A stretch of DNA of 64,000 nt from QHXQ01 sp036389395 (GTDB taxonomy: Bacteria; Acidobacteriota; Blastocatellia; Pyrinomonadales; Pyrinomonadaceae), in assembly GCA_036389395.1 (NCBI GenBank), contig DASVPY010000061.1, positions 1 through 64,000 of the forward strand, written 5' to 3'. Position numbers and translations under genes: made by a program. A model generated the notes under the pieces. The model ran no database searches. It saw nothing but the letters and a program-made list of their open reading frames with translations, and was not told the DNA's origin. Within the stretch, counting starts at the first letter, position 1; every line of letters starts with the position of its first letter. Positions 51,857-58,453 of the stretch are shown piece by piece.

Positions 51857-53092
51857 ATGCTTTCACGTTCACGCACGCTCGTCTTCGTCGCGCTCCTCGC
51901 GCTCGCGCCCGCCGCCGTGCGCGCGCAGTCGGGGCGCGTCGCGCCCAAGCCCAAGGCCACGCCCGACCCGGAGCAGGAGCGTGTCTACACCGAAGAGGTG
52001 CGCATCCCGCTGTTCGCGCGCGACCAGTACGGGCGCTTCGACCCGACGCTTGAGCGCGACGACATCGTCGTGCTTGAAGACAGCGTGCCGCAGCAGGTGC
52101 GCAGCCTGAAGCGCATCCCGGCGAGCGTCCTGCTGCTGCTGGGCACGAGCGGCGAGTTGAACCCGGCGCAGCGCACGAGCGCCACGCGCAAGGCCGCCCT
52201 CGGCGTCGTCGAGAACCTGCGCGCGGGCGACGCCGTCGCCGTCATGCAGTTCGACAAGAAGACCGAGCTGCTTGAGGCTTGGACGACCGACCTCGCTCTC
52301 GCCGAACACGCGCTGCAAAGCAAGCTGCACACGGGCAGCGGCGCGCGCCCCGCAGAGGCCTTGCAGCAGGCCGCCGCCCTCTTCGCCGATCAGCCGATGG
52401 GCAACCGCCACATCGTCCTCGTCACCGACGGCGTGGACACGCCGGGCCGCGCCGCCAGTCCGGACGAACTGCTGCGCGTGCTCACGAGCGACGCCAACAC
52501 GATGGGCGGGCGCAACGGCTTCGCCGAAGCGATGCGGCAACTGAACGAGGCGCAGGTGACGGTGCACGTCATCAGCTACACGCAGGTCGGGCGCAAGGTG
52601 AGCAAGGAGCGCGACAAGACGGCGAGCCTGTTGCCGCCCGTCGGCAGCGTCGCCTCGTCGGGCATCCCGACGGTCGGCATCAACCCGACGATGCCGCCCA
52701 CGGCGCGCACGAGCGGTGGGGTCACAGGCTCGCCCACGGGCGGCGGCATCACGCTCGACCCGAAGATGGCGCGCGTGCGCAAGGCTTACGAGCGCGCGCT
52801 GCAACGCAGCGAGCAGCGCCTCAAGACGCTCGCCACCGACACCGGCGGGCGGCTCCTGTTCCCCGACGCGGACGAGGACTACACGGCGCAGGGCGCGGAA
52901 CTGGCGCGCGAGATCGGCACGCAGTACGTCGTCACCTACAGCCCGAAGCGCCCGCTCGTCTCCGGCGACCCGGACGAGTACCGCCGCATCGCCGTGCTCC
53001 CGCGCCGCACGGGTCTCACCCTGCGCGCGCGCCGCGGCTACGTCGCCGCCGCCGCCCGCCCCATCCCCACCGCCAAGAACGACGCGCAGTAG
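51857..53092 (+). CDS. secreted VWFA-related protein of the acidobacterial type
   Basis: The protein has 411 residues from the ATG at 51857, followed by a signal peptide (LSRSRTLVFVALLALAPAAV, cleavage after VRA). An open frame upstream to 51743 has no bias. The domain begins EEVRIPLFARDQYGRFDPTLERDDIVVLEDSVPQQV, then SVLLLLGTSGELNPAQRTSATR, GDAVAVMQFDKK, GNRHIVLVTDGVDTPGRA. The MIDAS-like DxSxS is replaced by GTSGE. It matches the VWFA-related pattern frequent in Acidobacteria. Pro-rich residues 265-315 separate it from the end, which has YVVTYSPKRPLVSGDPDEYRRIAV. An extracytoplasmic role is expected. Confidence 0.87.
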   Translation: MLSRSRTLVFVALLALAPAAVRAQSGRVAPKPKATPDPEQERVYTEEVRIPLFARDQYGRFDPTLERDDIVVLEDSVPQQVRSLKRIPASVLLLLGTSGELNPAQRTSATRKAALGVVENLRAGDAVAVMQFDKKTELLEAWTTDLALAEHALQSKLHTGSGARPAEALQQAAALFADQPMGNRHIVLVTDGVDTPGRAASPDELLRVLTSDANTMGGRNGFAEAMRQLNEAQVTVHVISYTQVGRKVSKERDKTASLLPPVGSVASSGIPTVGINPTMPPTARTSGGVTGSPTGGGITLDPKMARVRKAYERALQRSEQRLKTLATDTGGRLLFPDADEDYTAQGAELAREIGTQYVVTYSPKRPLVSGDPDEYRRIAVLPRRTGLTLRARRGYVAAAARPIPTAKNDAQ

Positions 53093-53151
53093 ACGCGCGG
53101 CCTAGCGCGTGCAATATGCGCACGCCCGACAGCACGCCGCCGACAAACCAC

Positions 53152-53195
53152 AAGCCGGGCGCGGTCGTCAAACACACGACGACCGCGCCCGGCTT
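53152..53195. terminator. bidirectional terminator-like hairpin
   Basis: AAGCCGGGCGCGGTCGTC (53152-53169) and its exact 18-bp complement at 53178-53195 enclose an 8-nt loop. With AA on the left and TT on the right of the stem it works for both strands, ending the VWFA transcript and that of the small convergent gene. Confidence 0.82.
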
Positions 53196-53225
53196 AACTT
53201 TGTCAACCTTAACCTCACCGCCGTT

Positions 53226-53390
53226 CTAAAAGAACGTGCGCAGACCGGCGACCAGCAGGCGCAGGAGCCAGCGCCCGCCGTGGCACAGCCAGACGACTGT
53301 CGCCGCGGTGAAGCGCAGACTCAGTAAGACGCCGACGGTCAGGACGGTCAGGCCGGACGCCAGTAGATTCGTGTCCGTGAAAGAGCGCAT
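53226..53390 (-). CDS. 54-residue membrane protein
   Basis: A minus-strand frame from ATG (53390) to TAG (53226) encodes 54 residues, too short for most gene-calling thresholds. It begins RSFTDTNLLASGLTVLTVG, passes through one or two hydrophobic stretches (LTVLTVGVLLSLRFTAATVV and WLLRLLVAGL) and ends LRTFF. The composition, basic residues at the inner side and Leu/Val runs, is that of a small membrane protein. It sits directly before a strong bidirectional hairpin. No Shine-Dalgarno site is clear, so translation is unproven and no function is suggested. Confidence 0.45.
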   Translation of the reverse strand: MRSFTDTNLLASGLTVLTVGVLLSLRFTAATVVWLCHGGRWLLRLLVAGLRTFF

Positions 53391-53524
53391 CGCCGAAAAG
53401 CCCTGCCTAACTTTAAGGTGTTTGGTGAGGGGGCGGGGCCGCCCCGTTAGATACTTCCAACCTAACGGCTCAGGCCCTCGGCTTTGGTTGCGGTTTGATT
53501 AAATTCTCGTTGCGGCGGGCGAGG

Positions 53525-53962
53525 TTAGTTGTCGGGCTGCGGTTCGGGCCGAGTGGGGCTGAGGTCGCGGGGCTGTGTGAGGAATGCGCGGAAGAGTTGC
53601 TGCTCGCGCTCGTCTTTGATGCGTGTGAAGAGCTTGTCGCCGAGGGCGTGCAGCGTTTCGGGCCGGTCGAACGGCAGGCGCTGGTACATCTTGCCGCCGG
53701 GGAAGTGGCAGGGCGTGCAGCGGGTCTCCAGGATCGGTCTGATCTGCGTGGCGAAATCCACGCGCGGCGGCGCGGGGCCGGGCGCAGCTTGCGGTGCGGG
53801 ACTGGGCGTGACTTGCGGCGTGGGGCTGGGCGCGGGCGTGTGCGCGCCCGCCACGGGCGCTGCCGGTGCGACCGTGTCAGGAAGCACGCGTTCGCACGAG
53901 CGCAGCCCGGAGGCTAAGAGCAACACCGCAAGCAGCGCGCCGACTCGCATCTCGCCGCGCAT
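53525..53962 (-). CDS. cytochrome-c-like monohaem secreted protein
   Basis: The protein has 145 residues from the ATG at 53962, with GGAGT upstream. The N-terminus RGEMRVGALLAVLLLASGL is a signal or membrane anchor. SC near residue 24 could be a lipobox variant, though the flanking residues are poor. A Pro/Ala-rich linker (AAPVAGAHTPAPSPTPQVTP) leads to FATQIRPILETRCTPCHFPGGKMYQRL with one CxxCH haem site near residue 85. This is the start of the planctomycete-type cytochrome domain. The rest (LGDKLFTRIKDEREQQLF) is short. It may carry electrons in the periplasm; partner unknown. Confidence 0.72.
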   Translation of the reverse strand: MRGEMRVGALLAVLLLASGLRSCERVLPDTVAPAAPVAGAHTPAPSPTPQVTPSPAPQAAPGPAPPRVDFATQIRPILETRCTPCHFPGGKMYQRLPFDRPETLHALGDKLFTRIKDEREQQLFRAFLTQPRDLSPTRPEPQPDN

Positions 53963-53972
53963 ACTACTCCCA

Positions 53973-54467
53973 TCAAGTCGCCGAAGCAACGCGTTGCCAG
54001 CGCGGCAAACGCCGTCGGGTGATCCCGCGCCGCCGACTTTTCCACGTTAGAGCGTGGGAGACCGTCAGGGCCGCCGGAGGCGTGCCCGCTTGCTTGCGGA
54101 TTGATACAGACGAATCTCTTTTTTCATAGAACCCGCACAAGTAGCACTTGTAGGTTAAAAGCCCTTCCTGCAATAGACGCCGCTTAAGCCTCCAAATCGT
54201 CGTGTAGGTGGAGTTCTTGATCAGAACATCAGGTAATGCAATTACTCGCGCTCTTGATGGATTAGATGGCCAACCAATATTCCATCCCTGTCCGGTCATG
54301 TGGCTGTCATCTAATCCTAATTCGCGCGTAGCCATCTTCAAGGTGATATAACCGCCGCCGGTTGTGTTGCACCCAAGTTTCTTCGCAACTTGGGCGATAG
54401 ACGAACTGCTAAGCCACGCCTCAGCGAACTCTTCCCGACTGTATTTTCTTCGGCCCCAATTGACCAT
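53973..54467 (-). pseudogene. truncated HNH endonuclease remnant beside tRNA-Leu
   Basis: From the ATG at 54467 the frame reads 164 residues. The first about 115 match an HNH endonuclease family: YSREEFAEAWLSSSSIAQVAKKLG, TRELGLDDSHMTGQGWNIG, LIKNSTYTTIWRLKRRLLQEG and the first zinc-binding pair YKCYLCGF. At about 54118, where the W-G-K-P and DHINGxxxDNR catalytic part should follow, the sequence changes abruptly to GC-rich, Arg-rich residues unrelated to the family, so the HNH core and second Cys pair are missing. Base composition is lower in GC than all neighbours. It lies just 3' of the tRNA-Leu on the other strand, consistent with a decayed mobile remnant. Confidence 0.7.
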
Positions 54468-54499
54468 AGCTCTTGAGGTCTAATAATATGACATCTCAT

Positions 54500-54585
54500 G
54501 CCGGAGTGGCGAAATTGGTATACGCACGAGACTCAAAATCTCGCGGGGTTCACTCCCCATGTCGGTTCGAGTCCGACCTCCGGCA
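54500..54585 (+). tRNA. tRNA-Leu (CAA)
   Basis: The 86-nt sequence has a 7-bp acceptor stem (GCCGGAG with CTCCGGC), discriminator A, D-arm, anticodon stem with loop CTCAAAA giving anticodon CAA, a long class II variable arm, and a T-arm loop GTTCGAG. The 3' CCA is not encoded. The CAA anticodon and long variable arm identify leucine. It is the only tRNA seen in the window and sits between the HNH remnant and the epimerase gene. Confidence 0.96.
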
Positions 54586-54713
54586 TTAAAATCTTTTGCT
54601 TAGCACATGATATGGCCTAGCTACGATCCCCTCGGCTTGCTTTCGCCAGAGCACCTTCGCCCCCGACTTGGCCGCCACACCACCAATCCATCATTCGAGA
54701 GTTGCCGTTAACA

Positions 54714-55652
54714 ATGGTTGAAGACTTTCCATACCGCCGGGTGACGGTGACGGGCGGCGCGGGCTTTCTGGGGCGCTACGTGGTGGAGCGTCTGCGCGAC
54801 TTGCCGGGCGTGGAGGTGTTCGTGCCGCGCAGTCGTGATTACGATCTGGTCGAGGGCGCGGCGGCGCGGCGGCTCGTCGCGGACGCGCGCCCCGAGTTGG
54901 TCATCCACCTGGCGGCCGTGGTCGGCGGCATCGGGCACAACCAGCGCAACCCCGGCCGGTTCTTCTACGAGAACCTGATGATGGGCACGCAGCTCATCGA
55001 GCAGGCGCGCCTGGGCGGCGTGCGCAAGTTCGTCGCCGTCGGCACGGTCTGCGCCTACCCGAAGCTCACGCCCGTCCCGTTCAAGGAAGACGACCTGTGG
55101 GGCGGCTACCCGGAGGAGACCAACGCCCCTTACGGGCTGGCCAAGAAGATGATGCTCGTGCAGGCCCAAGCCTACCGCGAACAGTACGGCTTCAACGCCA
55201 TCTACCTGCTGCCCTCGAACCTCTACGGCCCCGGCGATAATTTCGACCTCGACACGTCGCACGTCATCCCGGCGCTCGTCCGCAAGTGCGTCACGGCGCG
55301 GCGCGAGGGCCGGGCGTTCGTCGAGGTCTGGGGCACGGGCGACGTGTCGCGCGAGTTCCTCTACGTCGAGGACTGCGCCGAGGGCATCGTGCGCGCGGCG
55401 GCGCTCTACGACGAGGGCGAACCGGTGAACCTAGGGAACGGGCGCGAGGTCTTCATCAACGAGCTGGTCGAGACGATTGCGCGCCTGACCGGGTTCGAGG
55501 GCGAGATACGCTGGCAGCCGAGCAAGCCCAACGGGCAGCCCAAGCGCCAGCTCGACACGGCGCGCGCGCGCGAACGCTTCGGCTTCGTCGCCCGCACCAC
55601 GCTCGAAGAGGGCTTGCGCCGCACGATTGACTGGTACGAGCAGAATTTCTAA
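54714..55652 (+). CDS. GDP-L-fucose synthase-like epimerase/reductase
   Basis: The protein has 312 residues from the ATG at 54714, four codons after a TTG. The SDR core is RVTVTGGAGFLGRYVVERL, then VIHLAAVVGGIGHNQRNPGRFFYENLMMG, VAVGTVCAYPKLTPVPFKEDDLW and NAPYGLAKKMMLVQAQAY with catalytic Tyr and Lys. LPSNLYGPGDNFDLDTSHVIPALVRKC is typical of Fcl. It would convert the product of gmd to GDP-fucose or a related 6-deoxy sugar. gmd lies 20 kb away. The GxxGFLG motif and length match; the exact product is inferred. Confidence 0.87.
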   Translation: MVEDFPYRRVTVTGGAGFLGRYVVERLRDLPGVEVFVPRSRDYDLVEGAAARRLVADARPELVIHLAAVVGGIGHNQRNPGRFFYENLMMGTQLIEQARLGGVRKFVAVGTVCAYPKLTPVPFKEDDLWGGYPEETNAPYGLAKKMMLVQAQAYREQYGFNAIYLLPSNLYGPGDNFDLDTSHVIPALVRKCVTARREGRAFVEVWGTGDVSREFLYVEDCAEGIVRAAALYDEGEPVNLGNGREVFINELVETIARLTGFEGEIRWQPSKPNGQPKRQLDTARARERFGFVARTTLEEGLRRTIDWYEQNF

Positions 55653-55694
55653 GCGCCCCCACGGTGGCGCGGTTGAGAGTGATGTGTGGCCGGG

Positions 55695-55778
55695 TTAACA
55701 CAGAGGGCACAGAGGAAGCACAGAGGCCACAGTAAAGAACTCTGTGTACTCTGTGTCCCCTCTGTGCCCTCTGTGTTG
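55695..55778. repeat. CACAGAG-family inverted array, copy 6
   Basis: TTAACACAGAGGGCACAGAGG and further words in the left arm mirror CCTCTGTGCCCTCTGTGTT in the right, with a loop around AGTAAAGAACT. It lies between two convergent genes, so it could terminate both. Confidence 0.87.
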
Positions 55779-55809
55779 ATCTGGTCTCAGCCTACACTCA
55801 ACCGCAAGC

Positions 55810-57315
55810 TCAGATGAACTTGATGCGCCGGGCGGCCGAGGCGGCCATGCGCAGCAGCATGACGCCGCCGCGCCAGCGCGGGATTTTGGTCGTGCCGTAG
55901 TGGCGGCGGCGGTGGCGCACCGGCACGTCTTCGATCTTCAGGTTCAGCTTGGCCGCGCCGAAGAGCAGGTCGAACTCGCCGAACGGATCGAAGTCGCCGA
56001 AGTAGTGCCGGTTCGCCGCGATCCGTTCGTAGTCCGCCCGCCACAAGACCTTCGTCCCGCACAGCACGTCCTTGAACGGCCGCTCCAACAGCCAAGAGAA
56101 GACCAGCCCGAAGAACTTGTTGCCGACCAAGTTGAAGAAGCGCATCGCCTCGCCCTCCATCGGGTAGACGAGCCGCGTCGGGTTGACGAAATCAGCCCGG
56201 CCCGTGGTTAGCATCTCCAGCAGGCGCGGCATGTCTTCGGGCGGCACAGTTAGATCGGCGTCGAAGATCATCAGCACGTCGCCGCGCGCGCGCTCGAAGC
56301 CGAGCCGGACGGCGTCCACCTTGCCGCGCCCTTTCTGCCGGTGCAGTTGGCAGCGCCGCTCCGGGTGCGCCGCGATCAACTGCTCGACAGTTCCGTAAGT
56401 GTTGTCGCGCGAGCCGCCCTCGACGAAGACCATCTCCGTGCCCGCGCCCATCTCCGGCATGCGCGCGAAGATGTCCGCGATGTTGCCCGCCTCGTCGCGC
56501 GCCGGGATGATGACGGAGACGACGGGTTCGCGCGTCGGCGGCTCCTGCTTGACGGGCCGGGCGACGAGGAAGTGCGTGGCGGTGAGCGCCGACGCGGGCC
56601 AGAAGCGCGCGGCGTAGCGGTTGGCGAACTTTGCGACCGGCCCCAGCGGCAGCGGCAACAAGGCCTCGCGCCGGTGGCGTATGACCTCGAAGCCCGCGAG
56701 GTCGAGCAGCATCGTCAGGTCGGCGACCGTCAGCCAGCTCTGGCGCAGGTTCGGGCGCGCGAGACCCAAGCGCCGCGCGGCCGTCAGCGGCCAGCGCCAC
56801 AGGCGGTTGCTGAAGTTCAAGACGACGCGCGTGCGCGAGTCGGCGAAGCGCGCGAGTTGCTGGCAGACCGCCTGCACGTCCCAGAGGTCGTTCGCCACGT
56901 CCGAGAGGATGATGAAGTCGAACGGCTCTGCTTCGAGGTCGAGCGCGTGCGCGTCGGCGTGGACGAAGCGCAGGTCTGGATGCTTGGCGCGGGCGCGCGC
57001 GATCATGCGGGCGGAGAAGTCCACGCCGACGCCGCGCGCGGGTCTGAGCGCGGCGAGCAGATCGCCCTGCGCGCAGCCGATCTCAAGGACGCGCGCGCCC
57101 GCCGGCACGAAGTAGCGGTAGACCTCGACGAGCCGCCGCCGGTACGCGCCGCCGCGCGCCGGGTGCTGTGTCATCCAGTCGGCGACCGCGTCCCAGTGCG
57201 CGACGCGCTCGTCGCGGTAGCGCAGGAACGAGGGGTCTGCGCGGCCCGTGCCGGCCGCCAGCACGAAGCCGGGCGGGATCAGTTCGGCGCTCTCTTTGAC
57301 CTCGTCAACGTTCAT
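55810..57315 (-). CDS. bifunctional methyltransferase and glycosyltransferase family 2
   Basis: The protein has 501 residues from the ATG at 57315; 31 codons upstream in frame lack support. Residues 75-235 form a class I methyltransferase: GARVLEIGCAQGDLLAAL, GVGVDFSARMIARARAKHPD and FDFIILSDVANDLWDVQAV. Residues 265-500 are a GT2 of the DPM1/PMT-donor type: VSVIIPARDEAGNIADIF, EMVFVEGGSRDNTYGTVEQL, DVLMIFDADLTVPPEDMPRL, and GTKVLWRADYERIAANRHYFGDFDPFGEFDLLFGA. Joining both activities in one chain suggests sequential methylation and transfer to a polyprenyl or sugar acceptor. It is convergent with the epimerase. Confidence 0.88.
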   Translation of the reverse strand: MNVDEVKESAELIPPGFVLAAGTGRADPSFLRYRDERVAHWDAVADWMTQHPARGGAYRRRLVEVYRYFVPAGARVLEIGCAQGDLLAALRPARGVGVDFSARMIARARAKHPDLRFVHADAHALDLEAEPFDFIILSDVANDLWDVQAVCQQLARFADSRTRVVLNFSNRLWRWPLTAARRLGLARPNLRQSWLTVADLTMLLDLAGFEVIRHRREALLPLPLGPVAKFANRYAARFWPASALTATHFLVARPVKQEPPTREPVVSVIIPARDEAGNIADIFARMPEMGAGTEMVFVEGGSRDNTYGTVEQLIAAHPERRCQLHRQKGRGKVDAVRLGFERARGDVLMIFDADLTVPPEDMPRLLEMLTTGRADFVNPTRLVYPMEGEAMRFFNLVGNKFFGLVFSWLLERPFKDVLCGTKVLWRADYERIAANRHYFGDFDPFGEFDLLFGAAKLNLKIEDVPVRHRRRHYGTTKIPRWRGGVMLLRMAASAARRIKFI

Positions 57316-57410
57316 TGTTAAGCTCCACCGGCTCCGGCCGGGCGCGCACCGCGGAAGCGGGGCAATATACTTGGTCAGCACCCGGCAAGCAAGCCGGCAG
57401 CGAGCCACGT

Positions 57411-57487
57411 CTTAGCGGCCTTTGCGGTTAAAGCTTTTAGGACTTAACCGCAAAGGCCGCTAAGACGGGCCGCGAAGGAACGCAAAG
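57411..57487. repeat. inverted array, CCTTTGCGG word, perfect 21-bp arms
   Basis: CTTAGCGGCCTTTGCGGTTAA at 57411-57431 is the exact reverse complement of 57454-57474. More CGCAAAG-type words follow on the right. It sits between the divergent GT2-methyltransferase and epimerase genes and belongs to the same word family as 50474 and 51710. Confidence 0.88.
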
Positions 57488-57508
57488 AAGGCGGCCGCGC
57501 GAAGTTGT

Positions 57509-58318
57509 ATGACGGCGAAACCGAGAGAGCTGGTGTTGGGCGGCGCGGGGTTGATCGGCGCGACGCTCTCGGCCGCGTTGCGCGCGCGCGGGCACGAGGT
57601 CGCGTCGCTCGATCTGGCGACCGGCTGCGACCTGCGTGCCGTTGCCGACGCGCCGTTCGCGGCCTGCGACCGCGTCTGGTTTCTCGCCTGGGACACGGGC
57701 GGGGCCAAGTACATCGCGGCCGCGGATCGGCAGCACGAGCAGTACAAACACAACTGCGAGCTGTCGGCGCGCGTCTTCGACGTGCTCGCGCGCACGCGCC
57801 GGCCGTTCCTCTTCACCACCTCGCAGCTCGCCGGCCTGCCGGACGCCTACGGGCTGACCAAGCTGCTGGCCGAGCACTGGGCGCGGCAGCTCGGCGGCAA
57901 GTGCGCGCGGCTGTGGAACACCTACGGGTTCGAGCCGCCGAGCGTCCGCAGCCACGTCATCACAGACCTCGTGCTCGCCGGTCTCACGCGCGGGCGCGTC
58001 GCCTGCCTGACCGACGGGCGGGAACGCCGCCGCTTCGTCTACAAGACCGACTGCGCGGCCGCGCTCGTCGCGTTGTTCGACGGCGACGCGCAAGAGGCCG
58101 ACATCGCCGGCCCCGAATGGTTAACGATCCGGCAAGTCGCCGAAGAGATCGCGCGGCAGTTGAACGTCGAGGCCGAGTTCGGCACGGCGCGCGGGGGCGA
58201 AGCCATCGTCGAGCCTGAACGCCTGCTGCCCGGCTGGCAACCCGCCGTCCCGTTCAGCGCCGGCATCAGCCGCGTCATCGCCGACGGGCGCGCCTACCTG
58301 CGAGCCGAAGTGAAGTAG
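57509..58318 (+). CDS. NAD-dependent epimerase/dehydratase family protein
   Basis: The 269-residue extended SDR has ELVLGGAGLIGATLSAAL (GGxGLIG), DRVWFLAWDTGGAKYIAAAD, FLFTTSQLAGLPDAYGLTKLLAEHWAR with the catalytic Tyr and Lys, and VRSHVITDLVLAG. WLTIRQVAEEIARQLNVE resembles the substrate-cap domain. It is short for the family by about 40 residues, so the C-terminal cap is reduced. A role in sugar nucleotide conversion is expected from its neighbours. It begins a plus-strand unit with the GT39 gene. Confidence 0.82.
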   Translation: MTAKPRELVLGGAGLIGATLSAALRARGHEVASLDLATGCDLRAVADAPFAACDRVWFLAWDTGGAKYIAAADRQHEQYKHNCELSARVFDVLARTRRPFLFTTSQLAGLPDAYGLTKLLAEHWARQLGGKCARLWNTYGFEPPSVRSHVITDLVLAGLTRGRVACLTDGRERRRFVYKTDCAAALVALFDGDAQEADIAGPEWLTIRQVAEEIARQLNVEAEFGTARGGEAIVEPERLLPGWQPAVPFSAGISRVIADGRAYLRAEVK

Positions 58319-58325
58319 CGTCCTG

Positions 58326-58426
58326 ACTCTGTGTCCTCTGTGTGACCTCTGTGTACTCTGTGTTGAATGTAAGGTGCGGTAAGTTCAACACAGAGGACAC
58401 AGAGTTCGCACAGAGAACACAGAGAT
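58326..58426. repeat. CACAGAG-family inverted array, copy 7
   Basis: The left arm is CTCTGTGTCCTCTGTGT-type and the right arm ACACAGAGGACACAGAG-type, so it is inverted relative to copy 1 and oriented as in copies 2 and 3. It fills the spacer between the epimerase and the GT39 gene. Confidence 0.86.
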
Positions 58427-58453
58427 AACTGAAATACGTAAAGGGAAAGAGTT

